Under the pieces are notes generated by a model. That model saw nothing but the letters and a program-made list of their open reading frames with translations. It was not told the DNA's origin and did not search any database. A DNA stretch of 17,687 bases. Origin: Betaproteobacteria bacterium. GTDB taxonomy: Bacteria > Pseudomonadota > Gammaproteobacteria > Burkholderiales > SG8-39. A program made the position numbers and the translations under genes. The stretch is taken from the NCBI GenBank assembly GCA_012274205.1, contig JAAOZY010000222.1:1-17687 (forward strand), given 5' to 3'. Below, in pieces: positions 5,664 to 11,951 of the stretch; positions within the stretch are counted from its first letter, which is position 1, and every line of letters begins with the position of its first letter.

Positions 5664-7727
5664 ATGTCCCCGACGCAGTCGCCGTTCCTCAATCGCGAAA
5701 TAGGCATCCTCGAGTTCAACCGCCGCGTGCTGGCGCAGGCCGAGGATGCGGATACGCCGCTGCTCGAACGGCTGCGCTTCCTGTGCATCGTCAGCAGCAA
5801 TCTGGACGAATTCTTCGAGATCCGCGTGGCCGAGCTCAAGGAAACGATGCGCGTCGACGTGCCCGGCGCAGGGCGCGACGGCACCAGCCCGCGCGAGGTG
5901 TTCGGCGCCGTCAGCCGCATTGCGCACGAGCTGGTGGAGCGCCAGTACCGCCTGCTCAACGAAAACATCCTGCCCGAGCTGGCGAAAGCCGGCGTGCGCT
6001 TTCTGCGCCGCAACGACCTCAACGAAGCGCAGCGCGCCTGGGTGCGCGATTATTTCTTCAACGAAATGATGCCGGTGCTGACGCCGATCGGCCTGGATCC
6101 GGCGCACCCGTTCCCGCGCGTGTTCAACAAGAGCCTGAATTTCGCGGTGGAACTCGAAGGACGCGACGCCTTCGGCCGCGATTCGCGCGCCGCCATCGTG
6201 CAGGCGCCGCGCATCCTGCCGCGCATGATCAGGCTGCCCGCCGCGCTGCAGTCGGGCAAGGAACAGGGTTTCGTGTTCCTGTCTTCCGTACTGCACGAAC
6301 ACGCATCCGAATTGTTCGCGGGTATGAGCGTGCGCGGCTGCTTCCAGTTCCGCGTGACCCGCAACAGCGACCTGTTCGTCGACGAGGAAGAGGTGAAGAA
6401 CCTGCGCACCGCGCTGCAGGGCGAACTGCCGCAGCGCAATCTGGGTGCCGCGGTGCGCCTCGAAGTCGCCGACAACTGCACCCAGGGCATGGCCGAATTC
6501 CTGCTGCAGCAGACCGAACTCGGCCCCGACGACCTGTACCAGGTCAACGGGCCGGTGAATCTGGTCCGCCTGATGCAGATTCCGGAACTGGTCAACCGGC
6601 CCGATCTGGCGTTTCCGGCGTTCCGCCCCGGGCAGCCGGCAGCCCTGAGCAAGCGCGCCGATATTTTCGCTGCGGTGCGCAAGGGCGACGTGCTGCTGCA
6701 CCATCCGTTCCAGTCGTTCACGCCGGTGGTCAATTTCATCCAGGAGGCGGCGCAGGACCCGCAGGTGGTCGCGATCAAGCAGACTGTCTACCGCATCGGC
6801 ACCGACTCCGCCATCATGGAAGCCCTGATCGAGGCGGCCGCCAGCGGCAAGGAGGTGACGGTGGTGGTGGAACTGATGGCGCGCTTCGAGGAGGAAGCCA
6901 ACATCAACTGGGCCGAGCGGCTGGAAGAGGTGGGCGCGCACGTGGTCTACGGCGTGGTCGCGCACAAGACCCACGCCAAGATGGCGCTGGTGGTGCGGCG
7001 CGAGGACGGCAAGCTGCGCCGCTACGTGCACCTGGGCACCGGCAACTACCACGCGCGCACCGCCCGCCTTTATACCGATTTCGGCCTGTTCACCTGCAAC
7101 GCCGACGTTTGCGCCGACGTCAACGAGGTGTTCAAGCAGCTGACCGGCCTGGGCAAGGCGGGAATGCTGCACCACCTGTGGCAGGCGCCCTTCACCCTGC
7201 ATGCGAACGTGATTGCCGCGATCAAGAACGAGACCCGGCTCGCCAAGGCGGGCAAGCCGGCGCGCATCATCGCCAAGATGAACGCGCTGCTCGAGCCGAC
7301 CGTGATCGAGGCGCTGTACGCGGCCTCCGACGCCGGCGTGCGCATCGACCTGATCGTGCGCGGCGTATGCGCGCTGCGCCCCGGCGTTCCCGGACTGTCG
7401 GAGCGCATCCGCGTGCGCTCCATCGTCGGCCGCTTCCTCGAGCATACGCGCATCTTCTATTTCCTCAGCGGCGGCAAGGAGAACGTGTATCTGTCCAGCG
7501 CCGACTGGATGGACCGCAACTTCTTCCGCCGCGTCGAACTGTGCTTTCCGGTGCTGGACAAGAAACTCAGGCAGCGCGTGATCAAGGAGGGGCTCAAGCC
7601 CTACCTGAAGGACAACCGCCAGGCCTGGGACATGAGCGCAGATGGCCGCTACGTGCGCAAGAATCCGCGCGGCACTCTGCCGCGATCGGCGCAGCTGATG
7701 CTGCTGGGCGAACTCGCGCACGAGTAG
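5664..7727 (+). CDS. ppk1: Polyphosphate kinase 1
   Basis: Reversibly polymerises the gamma-phosphate of ATP into polyphosphate, acting in the cytosol or at the inner membrane face. The 687-aa protein shows the PPK1 domain order: N-terminal helical domain (FLNREIGILEFNRRVL, 8-23; SSNLDEFFEIRV, 44-55), head domain, and two phospholipase-D-like catalytic domains. The autophosphorylated His is H437 in HKTHAK (434-439), and the second active-site His is H594 in GRFLEHTRI (589-597). YVHLGTGNYHARTARLYTDF is at 454-473. The start is ATG at 5664; its ribosome binding site is weak. It is divergent from phoU-ppx under a facing Pho-box pair and followed by a terminator at 7763. Full length. Confidence 0.97.
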   Translation: MSPTQSPFLNREIGILEFNRRVLAQAEDADTPLLERLRFLCIVSSNLDEFFEIRVAELKETMRVDVPGAGRDGTSPREVFGAVSRIAHELVERQYRLLNENILPELAKAGVRFLRRNDLNEAQRAWVRDYFFNEMMPVLTPIGLDPAHPFPRVFNKSLNFAVELEGRDAFGRDSRAAIVQAPRILPRMIRLPAALQSGKEQGFVFLSSVLHEHASELFAGMSVRGCFQFRVTRNSDLFVDEEEVKNLRTALQGELPQRNLGAAVRLEVADNCTQGMAEFLLQQTELGPDDLYQVNGPVNLVRLMQIPELVNRPDLAFPAFRPGQPAALSKRADIFAAVRKGDVLLHHPFQSFTPVVNFIQEAAQDPQVVAIKQTVYRIGTDSAIMEALIEAAASGKEVTVVVELMARFEEEANINWAERLEEVGAHVVYGVVAHKTHAKMALVVRREDGKLRRYVHLGTGNYHARTARLYTDFGLFTCNADVCADVNEVFKQLTGLGKAGMLHHLWQAPFTLHANVIAAIKNETRLAKAGKPARIIAKMNALLEPTVIEALYAASDAGVRIDLIVRGVCALRPGVPGLSERIRVRSIVGRFLEHTRIFYFLSGGKENVYLSSADWMDRNFFRRVELCFPVLDKKLRQRVIKEGLKPYLKDNRQAWDMSADGRYVRKNPRGTLPRSAQLMLLGELAHE

Positions 7728-7762
7728 GCCCCGGGGCGCGGGCGCCGCAGGCCTGCCGGCAG

Positions 7763-7793
7763 CGCACCCGGGCGGGTGCGGCTTCTGTCTTTT
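7763..7793 (+). terminator. Rho-independent terminator after ppk1
   Basis: The stem CGCACCC / GGGTGCG (7763-7769 and 7774-7780) has loop GGGC and is followed by the pyrimidine/T-rich tail GCTTCTGTCTTTT. It lies 36 nt after the ppk1 stop and before a new promoter-like element, so the DUF47-pit unit probably has its own transcript. Confidence 0.65.
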
Positions 7794-7822
7794 CGCACAG
7801 CCTGCGCCGCTGTTGTTACAAT
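7792..7822 (+). promoter_or_regulatory. Candidate sigma70 promoter for DUF47-pit
   Basis: TACAAT at 7817-7822 is a 5 of 6 match to the -10 consensus. Upstream, TTCGCA at 7792-7797 is a weak -35 with a long 19-nt spacer. No Pho-box heptamer pair is present at the place where the other promoters in this window have one. Confidence 0.35.
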
Positions 7823-7902
7823 TCGGCTCCAAAGAGGCGGAGTTCCCGCTAGCCGCCGGTGTCACCGAACCGGTATACACCCCTGTCCCAGCCGAGGTTG
7901 CG

Positions 7903-8529
7903 ATGTTCAGCCGTTTCATGCCGCGCGAAGGCAAATTCTTCGATCTGTTCAACGAACACGCCGCGCTGATCCTGGAAGGCAGCCGCGAACTTGCCGCGCT
8001 CATGGCAAGCGGCGACGACCTGGAGCGCCGCGCGCGCAATGTCGAGAGCATCGAGAAACGCGGCGACAAGATCACGCGCACCACGATCGAACTGCTGCAC
8101 AAGACCTTCATCACCCCGATCGACCGCGACGACATTCACCAGCTCATATCCGAAATGGACGACATCCTCGACCTGATCGAGGACTCGGCGCAGCTCATGT
8201 TCCTGTACGACGTGCGCGTGCTGTCGCCGGACGCGAAAAAACTCGCCGACATCTGCGTCGAATGCTGCGAAAAGGTGAACAGCGCAGTGAGGCTGCTCTC
8301 CAGCATGGACAACGCCGACCAGATCATGGTCATCTGCCAGGAAATCGACCGGCTCGAGTCCGAAGCCGATCACGTGATGCGCGCGGCGATAGGACGGCTG
8401 TTCCGCGACGAACCCGATGTGCGCGAGCTGATCAAGCTGCGCACCGTGTACGAACACCTGGAAACGGTGACCGACCGCTGCGAGGACGTGGCCAACATCA
8501 TCCAGGGCATCGTGATCGAAAACGGCTGA
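7903..8529 (+). CDS. DUF47 (PhoU-like) protein, partner of the PiT permease
   Basis: All-helical 208-aa cytoplasmic protein of the DUF47/TIGR00153 family, distantly related to PhoU and almost always encoded next to pit-type permeases, where it is thought to modulate low-affinity phosphate transport. Visible features include MFSRFMPREGKFFDLFNEHA at the N-terminus, acidic/His helices such as TFITPIDRDDIHQLISEMDDILDLIED, and the C-terminal YEHLETVTDRCEDVANIIQGIVIENG typical of the family. The start is ATG at 7903, preferred over an upstream TTG at 7813 because GAGG sits 5 nt before it and homologues begin MFxxF. The pit gene follows after 114 nt. Confidence 0.92.
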   Translation: MFSRFMPREGKFFDLFNEHAALILEGSRELAALMASGDDLERRARNVESIEKRGDKITRTTIELLHKTFITPIDRDDIHQLISEMDDILDLIEDSAQLMFLYDVRVLSPDAKKLADICVECCEKVNSAVRLLSSMDNADQIMVICQEIDRLESEADHVMRAAIGRLFRDEPDVRELIKLRTVYEHLETVTDRCEDVANIIQGIVIENG

Positions 8530-8548
8530 GTGCGCCCGCATGCAATAT

Positions 8549-8611
8549 TGCGTTGCAGGACATGCCTTGCAGCGACCAAATCAGGGGAAGATGGGGGACG
8601 GGTCCCCTGAT
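8549..8611 (-). repeat. Two-hairpin repeat element, copy 2 (upstream of pit)
   Basis: On the plus strand, GCGTTGCAGG..CCTTGCAGCG forms an imperfect hairpin (about 8549-8573). It is followed by ATCAGGGGA / TCCCCTGAT, a perfect 9-bp stem with a 14-nt loop (8580-8588 and 8603-8611). Read on the minus strand, it aligns with the element at 5566-5628: AGGGGA-4nt-TCCCC-CAT-CTTCCC, then TGCA and TGCAACG. It lies between the DUF47 gene and pit. Confidence 0.55.
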
Positions 8612-8643
8612 GTTCAGATGAACTCCAAGCACAACGCCCGCCG

Positions 8644-9636
8644 ATGAGCCTGCACATCCTCATATTGCTGATAGCGCTGGCGCTCGCCTTCGACTTCCTC
8701 AACGGCTTTCACGACGCCGCCAATTCCATCGCCACCATCGTTTCGACGCGCGTGCTGCGCCCGCAATGGGCGGTGCTGTGGGCGGCATTCTTCAACTTCA
8801 TCGCCTTCCTGTTCTTCGGCCTGCTGGTCGCCGCCACCGTGGGCAAGGGCATCGTCCATGCGGACATCGTGGATCACTACGTCGTGTTCGGCGCGCTCGT
8901 CGGCGCCATCTGCTGGAACATCATCACCTGGTATTTCGGCATCCCCTCGAGTTCTTCGCATGCCCTGATCGGCGGGCTCGCGGGCGCTGCGGTGGCGAAG
9001 GGCGGCGTGGGCTCGCTGGTTGCGTCCGGCTTTCTCAAGACCACGGCCGCCATCGTGCTCTCGCCGCTGCTCGGCCTCGCCCTCGGCGCGCTGCTGATGC
9101 TCGCGGTATCGTGGATATTCTCTGGAACCACGCCGCGGCGCGTCGACCGCTGGTTCCGCCGGCTGCAGTTCCTTTCGGCCTCCCTCTACAGCCTCGGGCA
9201 CGGCGGCAACGACGCGCAGACGACCATGGGCATCATCTGGATGCTGCTGATCGCCGCCGACGCGATCGGGCCAAAAGACCCGCTGCCCTTCTGGGTGGTG
9301 ATGGCCTGCCAGTCGGCGATGGCGCTGGGCACCATGTTCGGCGGCTGGCGCATCGTCAAGACCATGGGCCAGAGGATCACCAAGCTCAAGCCGGTCGGCG
9401 GCGCCTGCGCCGAAACCGGCGGCGCGATCACCCTGTTTCTCGCCACCGGGCTGGGCATCCCGGTTTCGACCACCCACACCATTACCGGCGCCATCGTCGG
9501 CGTCGGCTCGGTCAACAAGTTCAATGCCGTGCGCTGGGGCGTGGCAGGCGACATCGTGTGGGCATGGATCCTCACCATCCCCTGCTCTGCTTTCATCGCT
9601 GCGGTTGCCTGGTTCCTCGGCCAGCACTATCTGTAG
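8644..9636 (+). CDS. pit: Low-affinity inorganic phosphate transporter, PiT family
   Basis: Inner-membrane Pi (metal-phosphate)/H+ symporter of 330 aa with about ten hydrophobic segments and the two inverted PiT signatures. These are GFHDAANSIAT (21-31) and GHGGNDAQTTMG (185-196), each followed later by a substrate-loop motif: IPSSSSHALIGG (100-111) and IPVSTTHTITGA (272-283). The length matches short bacterial PiT proteins that pair with DUF47 rather than the roughly 500-aa E. coli PitA. The start is ATG at 8644; no clear Shine-Dalgarno sequence. It converges with the 105-aa gene downstream. Confidence 0.96.
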   Translation: MSLHILILLIALALAFDFLNGFHDAANSIATIVSTRVLRPQWAVLWAAFFNFIAFLFFGLLVAATVGKGIVHADIVDHYVVFGALVGAICWNIITWYFGIPSSSSHALIGGLAGAAVAKGGVGSLVASGFLKTTAAIVLSPLLGLALGALLMLAVSWIFSGTTPRRVDRWFRRLQFLSASLYSLGHGGNDAQTTMGIIWMLLIAADAIGPKDPLPFWVVMACQSAMALGTMFGGWRIVKTMGQRITKLKPVGGACAETGGAITLFLATGLGIPVSTTHTITGAIVGVGSVNKFNAVRWGVAGDIVWAWILTIPCSAFIAAVAWFLGQHYL

Positions 9637-9713
9637 CGGACTGCCTCGATTCGCCGCAGCAGCCCTGGTACACGCGACGCGTCAGACGCCGCGCCCGCGT
9701 ATCGCAACCGGCG

Positions 9714-10031
9714 CTAGCTTGTACCTTCGGGCGTCTGGTCCATTTCCGCCGGCTCCACCACGCTTTGTATCCATGCCAGCCGGCCGATGCGCGCGCGCCA
9801 GGAATTGCCGCGCCTTGCGTCCAGCGCGAATCTGATCAAGGGGTGCGCGAAGCGCAAGTGAGTGACGCTGCACTTGGCTGCCGGCGGCGCATCCGGCAGC
9901 GGTGATGCCCATTCGCGCCGCGTCGTTGCAATGAGGGCGGCGAGCGCCCGGCCGAAATCGGCAGGCTGCGCCCGCCGTTCCAAACGAGTCAACCGCCCGC
10001 GCACCGGCGCGTCCAATTCCTGATCCAGCAT
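9714..10031 (-). CDS. Small protein of unknown function (105 aa), candidate Pho regulon member
   Basis: I do not recognise this protein. It is 105 aa, Arg- and Ala-rich, without a signal peptide or membrane helix. The central stretch HLRFAHPLIRFALDARRGNSW and WIQSVVEPAEMD suggest a mixed alpha/beta fold. Support for it being real: ATG at 10031 has a near-perfect AGGAGG 8-9 nt upstream, and a Pho-box-like promoter lies about 70-100 nt upstream. It is the last of a run of minus-strand genes after the PlcP-type gene and converges with pit. Longer or overlapping frames in this interval lack such start signals. Confidence 0.6.
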   Translation of the reverse strand: MLDQELDAPVRGRLTRLERRAQPADFGRALAALIATTRREWASPLPDAPPAAKCSVTHLRFAHPLIRFALDARRGNSWRARIGRLAWIQSVVEPAEMDQTPEGTS

Positions 10032-10097
10032 AATCGTTGCCTCCTGTGTGTCGCCGCTTGCACGGATGGACCGGCACCGGTCCGCCGCATGTGATCG

Positions 10098-10131
10098 ACG
10101 ATAGCGCGCGAAAATGACGTGGTGTTGACGG
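10098..10131 (-). promoter_or_regulatory. Candidate Pho-box promoter for the 105-aa gene
   Basis: Minus strand: CCGTCAA cacc ACGTCAT (10114-10131), 10 of 14 to doubled CTGTMAY. A 10-nt spacer leads to TATCGT (10098-10103), 4 of 6 to TATAAT. This is the weakest box of the six, but it keeps identical spacing; the leader to the ATG would be about 60 nt. Confidence 0.45.
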
Positions 10132-10167
10132 AAGTGTGAATTGTTGCCGGCGCCAGGCGCGGCTGGT

Positions 10168-10989
10168 TCAGTACCGCTGCAGCGGAGCCGCGCGCGCCAG
10201 CTGCGCCGGCTCCATCGCGGCGGCCTCCTGCCACAGATCCTCGCCCGGCGCTTCGCTTTCGCGCCAGTGCACGAGTTCCATGCGGCCGTCTGCGTGCTCG
10301 ACGACGGCAGTACAGCTGTCGACCCAGTCGCCGCAGTTGATGTAGGTGATTCCGTTTATGCTCTTGATGGCCGCGCTGTGGATATGCCCGCAGACAACGC
10401 CATCCAGTCCGCGCTGGCGCGCGTGGTGCGCCACCGACTCCTCGAATCCGTAGATGAATTGGAGCGCGCCCTTGATGCTGCGCTTGGCATAGCCGGCGAG
10501 CGACCAGTAGCCGCTCACATGCAGTTTGCGCCGGATCCAGGACAGCAGGCCGTTCAGGCGCACCAGAACGCTGTAGGCCATGTCTCCGAGCAGCGCCACC
10601 CAGCGGTGATGGCGCGTGACCTGATCGAACTCGTCCCCGTGCATGAGCAGATAACGCCTCCCATCGGCCGCTGCGTGCACAGCCTCCTTTACCACGCGGA
10701 TATCGCCGAAATCGCTGCCCGCGTATTCGCGCAGGGCTTCGTCGTGATTGCCCGGCACCAGCACCACTTTCACATCGTGGCGCGCGCGCTTCAGCATCTT
10801 CTGCACGAAGGTATTGTGCTGCGCCGGCCAGTAGATGCCGCGCCGCAGCGACCAGAAATCGATGATGTCGCCGAGCAGATAGACATACTCCGCGTCGTAG
10901 GCGCGCAGGAACGAGAGCAGGCGTTCGACCTGACAGGCGCGGGTGCCCAGATGGATGTCGGATAGAAAAATGGTCCGGACCCGGGGCAT
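10168..10989 (-). CDS. plcP: PlcP-type metallophosphoesterase (phospholipase C, lipid remodelling); often annotated as an LpxH-like hydrolase
   Basis: Calcineurin-like phosphoesterase of 273 aa. Metal-binding motifs are SDIHLG (D11, H13), GDIID (D41), GNHDE (N81, H82), MHGDE (H117) and GHIH (H202, H204). The pattern around them (HLGTRACQ, DIIDFWSLRRGIYWPAQHN, ADGRRYLLMHGDEFD, INCGDWVDSCTAVVEH) matches what I recall of Sinorhizobium PlcP, which removes phospholipid head groups under phosphate starvation to give diacylglycerol. True LpxH is shorter and differs in the second motif. The start is ATG at 10989, 2 nt after the stop of the 113-aa gene, so coupled translation is likely; in-frame sequence further upstream is non-coding. 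A Pho-box-like promoter precedes the pair. UDP-diacylglucosamine hydrolase activity remains the alternative. Confidence 0.82.
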   Translation of the reverse strand: MPRVRTIFLSDIHLGTRACQVERLLSFLRAYDAEYVYLLGDIIDFWSLRRGIYWPAQHNTFVQKMLKRARHDVKVVLVPGNHDEALREYAGSDFGDIRVVKEAVHAAADGRRYLLMHGDEFDQVTRHHRWVALLGDMAYSVLVRLNGLLSWIRRKLHVSGYWSLAGYAKRSIKGALQFIYGFEESVAHHARQRGLDGVVCGHIHSAAIKSINGITYINCGDWVDSCTAVVEHADGRMELVHWRESEAPGEDLWQEAAAMEPAQLARAAPLQRY

Positions 10990-10991
10990 GG

Positions 10992-11333
10992 TCAGGAGCC
11001 GGCCTTGCGTCCGATATAGAGGTAATACAGCGCGCGCAGTCCGCGCAGATACGGCACCGGGGCGCTGCGCTGTTCGCAGCAAACCGGTTCGGTATGCCGC
11101 TGCAGATACGGCAGCTGCTGCGGATCGGCGTTTACGCCGTCGTGCCGGAACCAGCGCCGCCAGAAGCCGCGCGCAATCCCGGCGCGCAGCGCGCCGCGTG
11201 TGCGCGCATCGTGCGGTGCCGCGCAAAACATCCACCGCGCCCGGCAGGCATTGTAGACCAGCGTGCGGGAGTAGATGGCGTCGAACACCCTCTGATCCAG
11301 CCTGTCGCTCAGCGTCTGCGCATATCCAGGCAA
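10992..11333 (-). CDS. 113-aa protein coupled to plcP; N-terminus resembles DUF3419/BtaA
   Basis: No full-length family is recognised. Residues 7-31 (SDRLDQRVFDAIYSRTLVYNAC plus flanks) resemble the beginning of DUF3419/BtaA proteins, which make the phosphorus-free betaine lipid head group. In those the next residues are WEDP; here the sequence instead runs into an unfamiliar Arg/aromatic-rich 80 aa ending LRALYYLYIGRKAGS. It may be a truncated remnant, a fusion, or a separate small family. The start is TTG at 11333 with AAGGGA about 9 nt upstream; an in-frame stop further upstream excludes a longer form. The stop lies 2 nt before the plcP ATG, and a strong Pho-box-like promoter is 43-76 nt upstream. 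Confidence 0.6.
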   Translation of the reverse strand: MPGYAQTLSDRLDQRVFDAIYSRTLVYNACRARWMFCAAPHDARTRGALRAGIARGFWRRWFRHDGVNADPQQLPYLQRHTEPVCCEQRSAPVPYLRGLRALYYLYIGRKAGS

Positions 11334-11375
11334 ATGGCGCCCATCCCTTGAAGCCGATCATTCGGAACCGGCGCG

Positions 11376-11409
11376 AGATTAGCGTGCCTGCATTACAGCA
11401 GCATGACCG
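11376..11409 (-). promoter_or_regulatory. Candidate Pho-box promoter for the 113-aa/plcP operon
   Basis: Minus strand: CGGTCAT gctg CTGTAAT (11392-11409), 13 of 14 to doubled CTGTMAY, the best in the window. A 10-nt spacer leads to TAATCT (11376-11381), 3 of 6 to TATAAT. The predicted start near 11369 gives a leader of about 36 nt. plcP of Sinorhizobium is a known PhoB target, which fits. Confidence 0.68.
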
Positions 11410-11448
11410 CGCGACCGCCAACCATGCGGCGGCGGGCAGCGCGAGCAA

Positions 11449-11697
11449 TCAGCCGTGCTCGATCTCGGCTATCGCCTTGCGGCACAGCGCGGCGATGCGC
11501 CGGTAGGCGGTCTCGCGCTTCCTGCGCGACGCATACTGCGGCATCTCCTCGACCTTCTTGATGGTCTTCTTGCACGCGAGCAGCAGGTGCTTCGCGCCTG
11601 CGACGAGCTTGGGGTTCCTGCGTATCGCGGAAATGTCCTTGCGCGAGAGGATCTGCAGCACCTTGTGCTGCGCGCCAGTGACTCTTGTCGATTTCAT
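11449..11697 (-). CDS. Small basic protein of unknown function (82 aa), candidate Pho regulon member
   Basis: I do not recognise the family. It is 82 aa and strongly basic (many Lys/Arg, two Cys), predicted mostly helical, with no signal peptide or membrane segment. ALCRKAIAEIEHG is at the C-terminus and KHLLLACKKTIKKVEEMPQYASRRKRE in the middle, broken by basic runs, which suggests a nucleic-acid- or polyanion-binding helical hairpin (inference). ATG at 11697 has GGGAGG 4-5 nt upstream, a strong ribosome binding site. A Pho-box-like promoter lies 85-118 nt upstream. It is divergent from the thiolase gene. Confidence 0.75.
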   Translation of the reverse strand: MKSTRVTGAQHKVLQILSRKDISAIRRNPKLVAGAKHLLLACKKTIKKVEEMPQYASRRKRETAYRRIAALCRKAIAEIEHG

Positions 11698-11781
11698 CGT
11701 TCCTCCCTTTGCGCTCGCATTGCCTGCAATTGCCGCGTACTTGAAAGCGGTGCGCGGCCGGCGCCGCGCTGCCGGACGCCT

Positions 11782-11815
11782 AAGTTAGCAGGTGAAGATG
11801 ACAGGACGTTGACGC
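11782..11815 (-). promoter_or_regulatory. Candidate Pho-box promoter for the 82-aa gene
   Basis: Minus strand: GCGTCAA cgtc CTGTCAT (11798-11815), 11 of 14 to doubled CTGTMAY with a perfect second heptamer. A 10-nt spacer leads to TAACTT (11782-11787), 3 of 6 to TATAAT. The leader to the ATG would be about 78 nt. Confidence 0.52.
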
Positions 11816-11951
11816 CTGCGCGAATAGCCGCAGCATGCGCGCCGCGCCTGCGCCTGGACGGGGACGGCTGGACCCGTGGGGAAAGGCGTAATATTGCGCA
11901 CGGGCGACCCCCCGCGCGGCGGCGCGCCGCGCACCTTCAAGGAGACCCAAC

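Noticed and set aside
5595..8135. Long open frame on the minus strand (846 codons) across ppk1
   Set aside because: It is the antisense shadow of ppk1 and DUF47 in GC-rich DNA, with low-complexity His/Ala/Val content and no domain; the plus-strand proteins are unmistakable.
9682..10077. Alternative 131-aa minus-strand frame overlapping the 105-aa gene
   Set aside because: It has no ribosome binding site and a less protein-like composition, while the 105-aa frame has a near-perfect AGGAGG.
10990..11448. Upstream extension of the plcP frame to 426 aa
   Set aside because: The added 153 residues are Ala/Arg-rich without homology and overlap the 113-aa gene; the PlcP domain starts cleanly at the ATG at 10989.
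11816..11951. Pho box for the thiolase gene on the plus strand
   Set aside because: No heptamer pair was found on the plus strand; the box at 11798-11815 points the other way.
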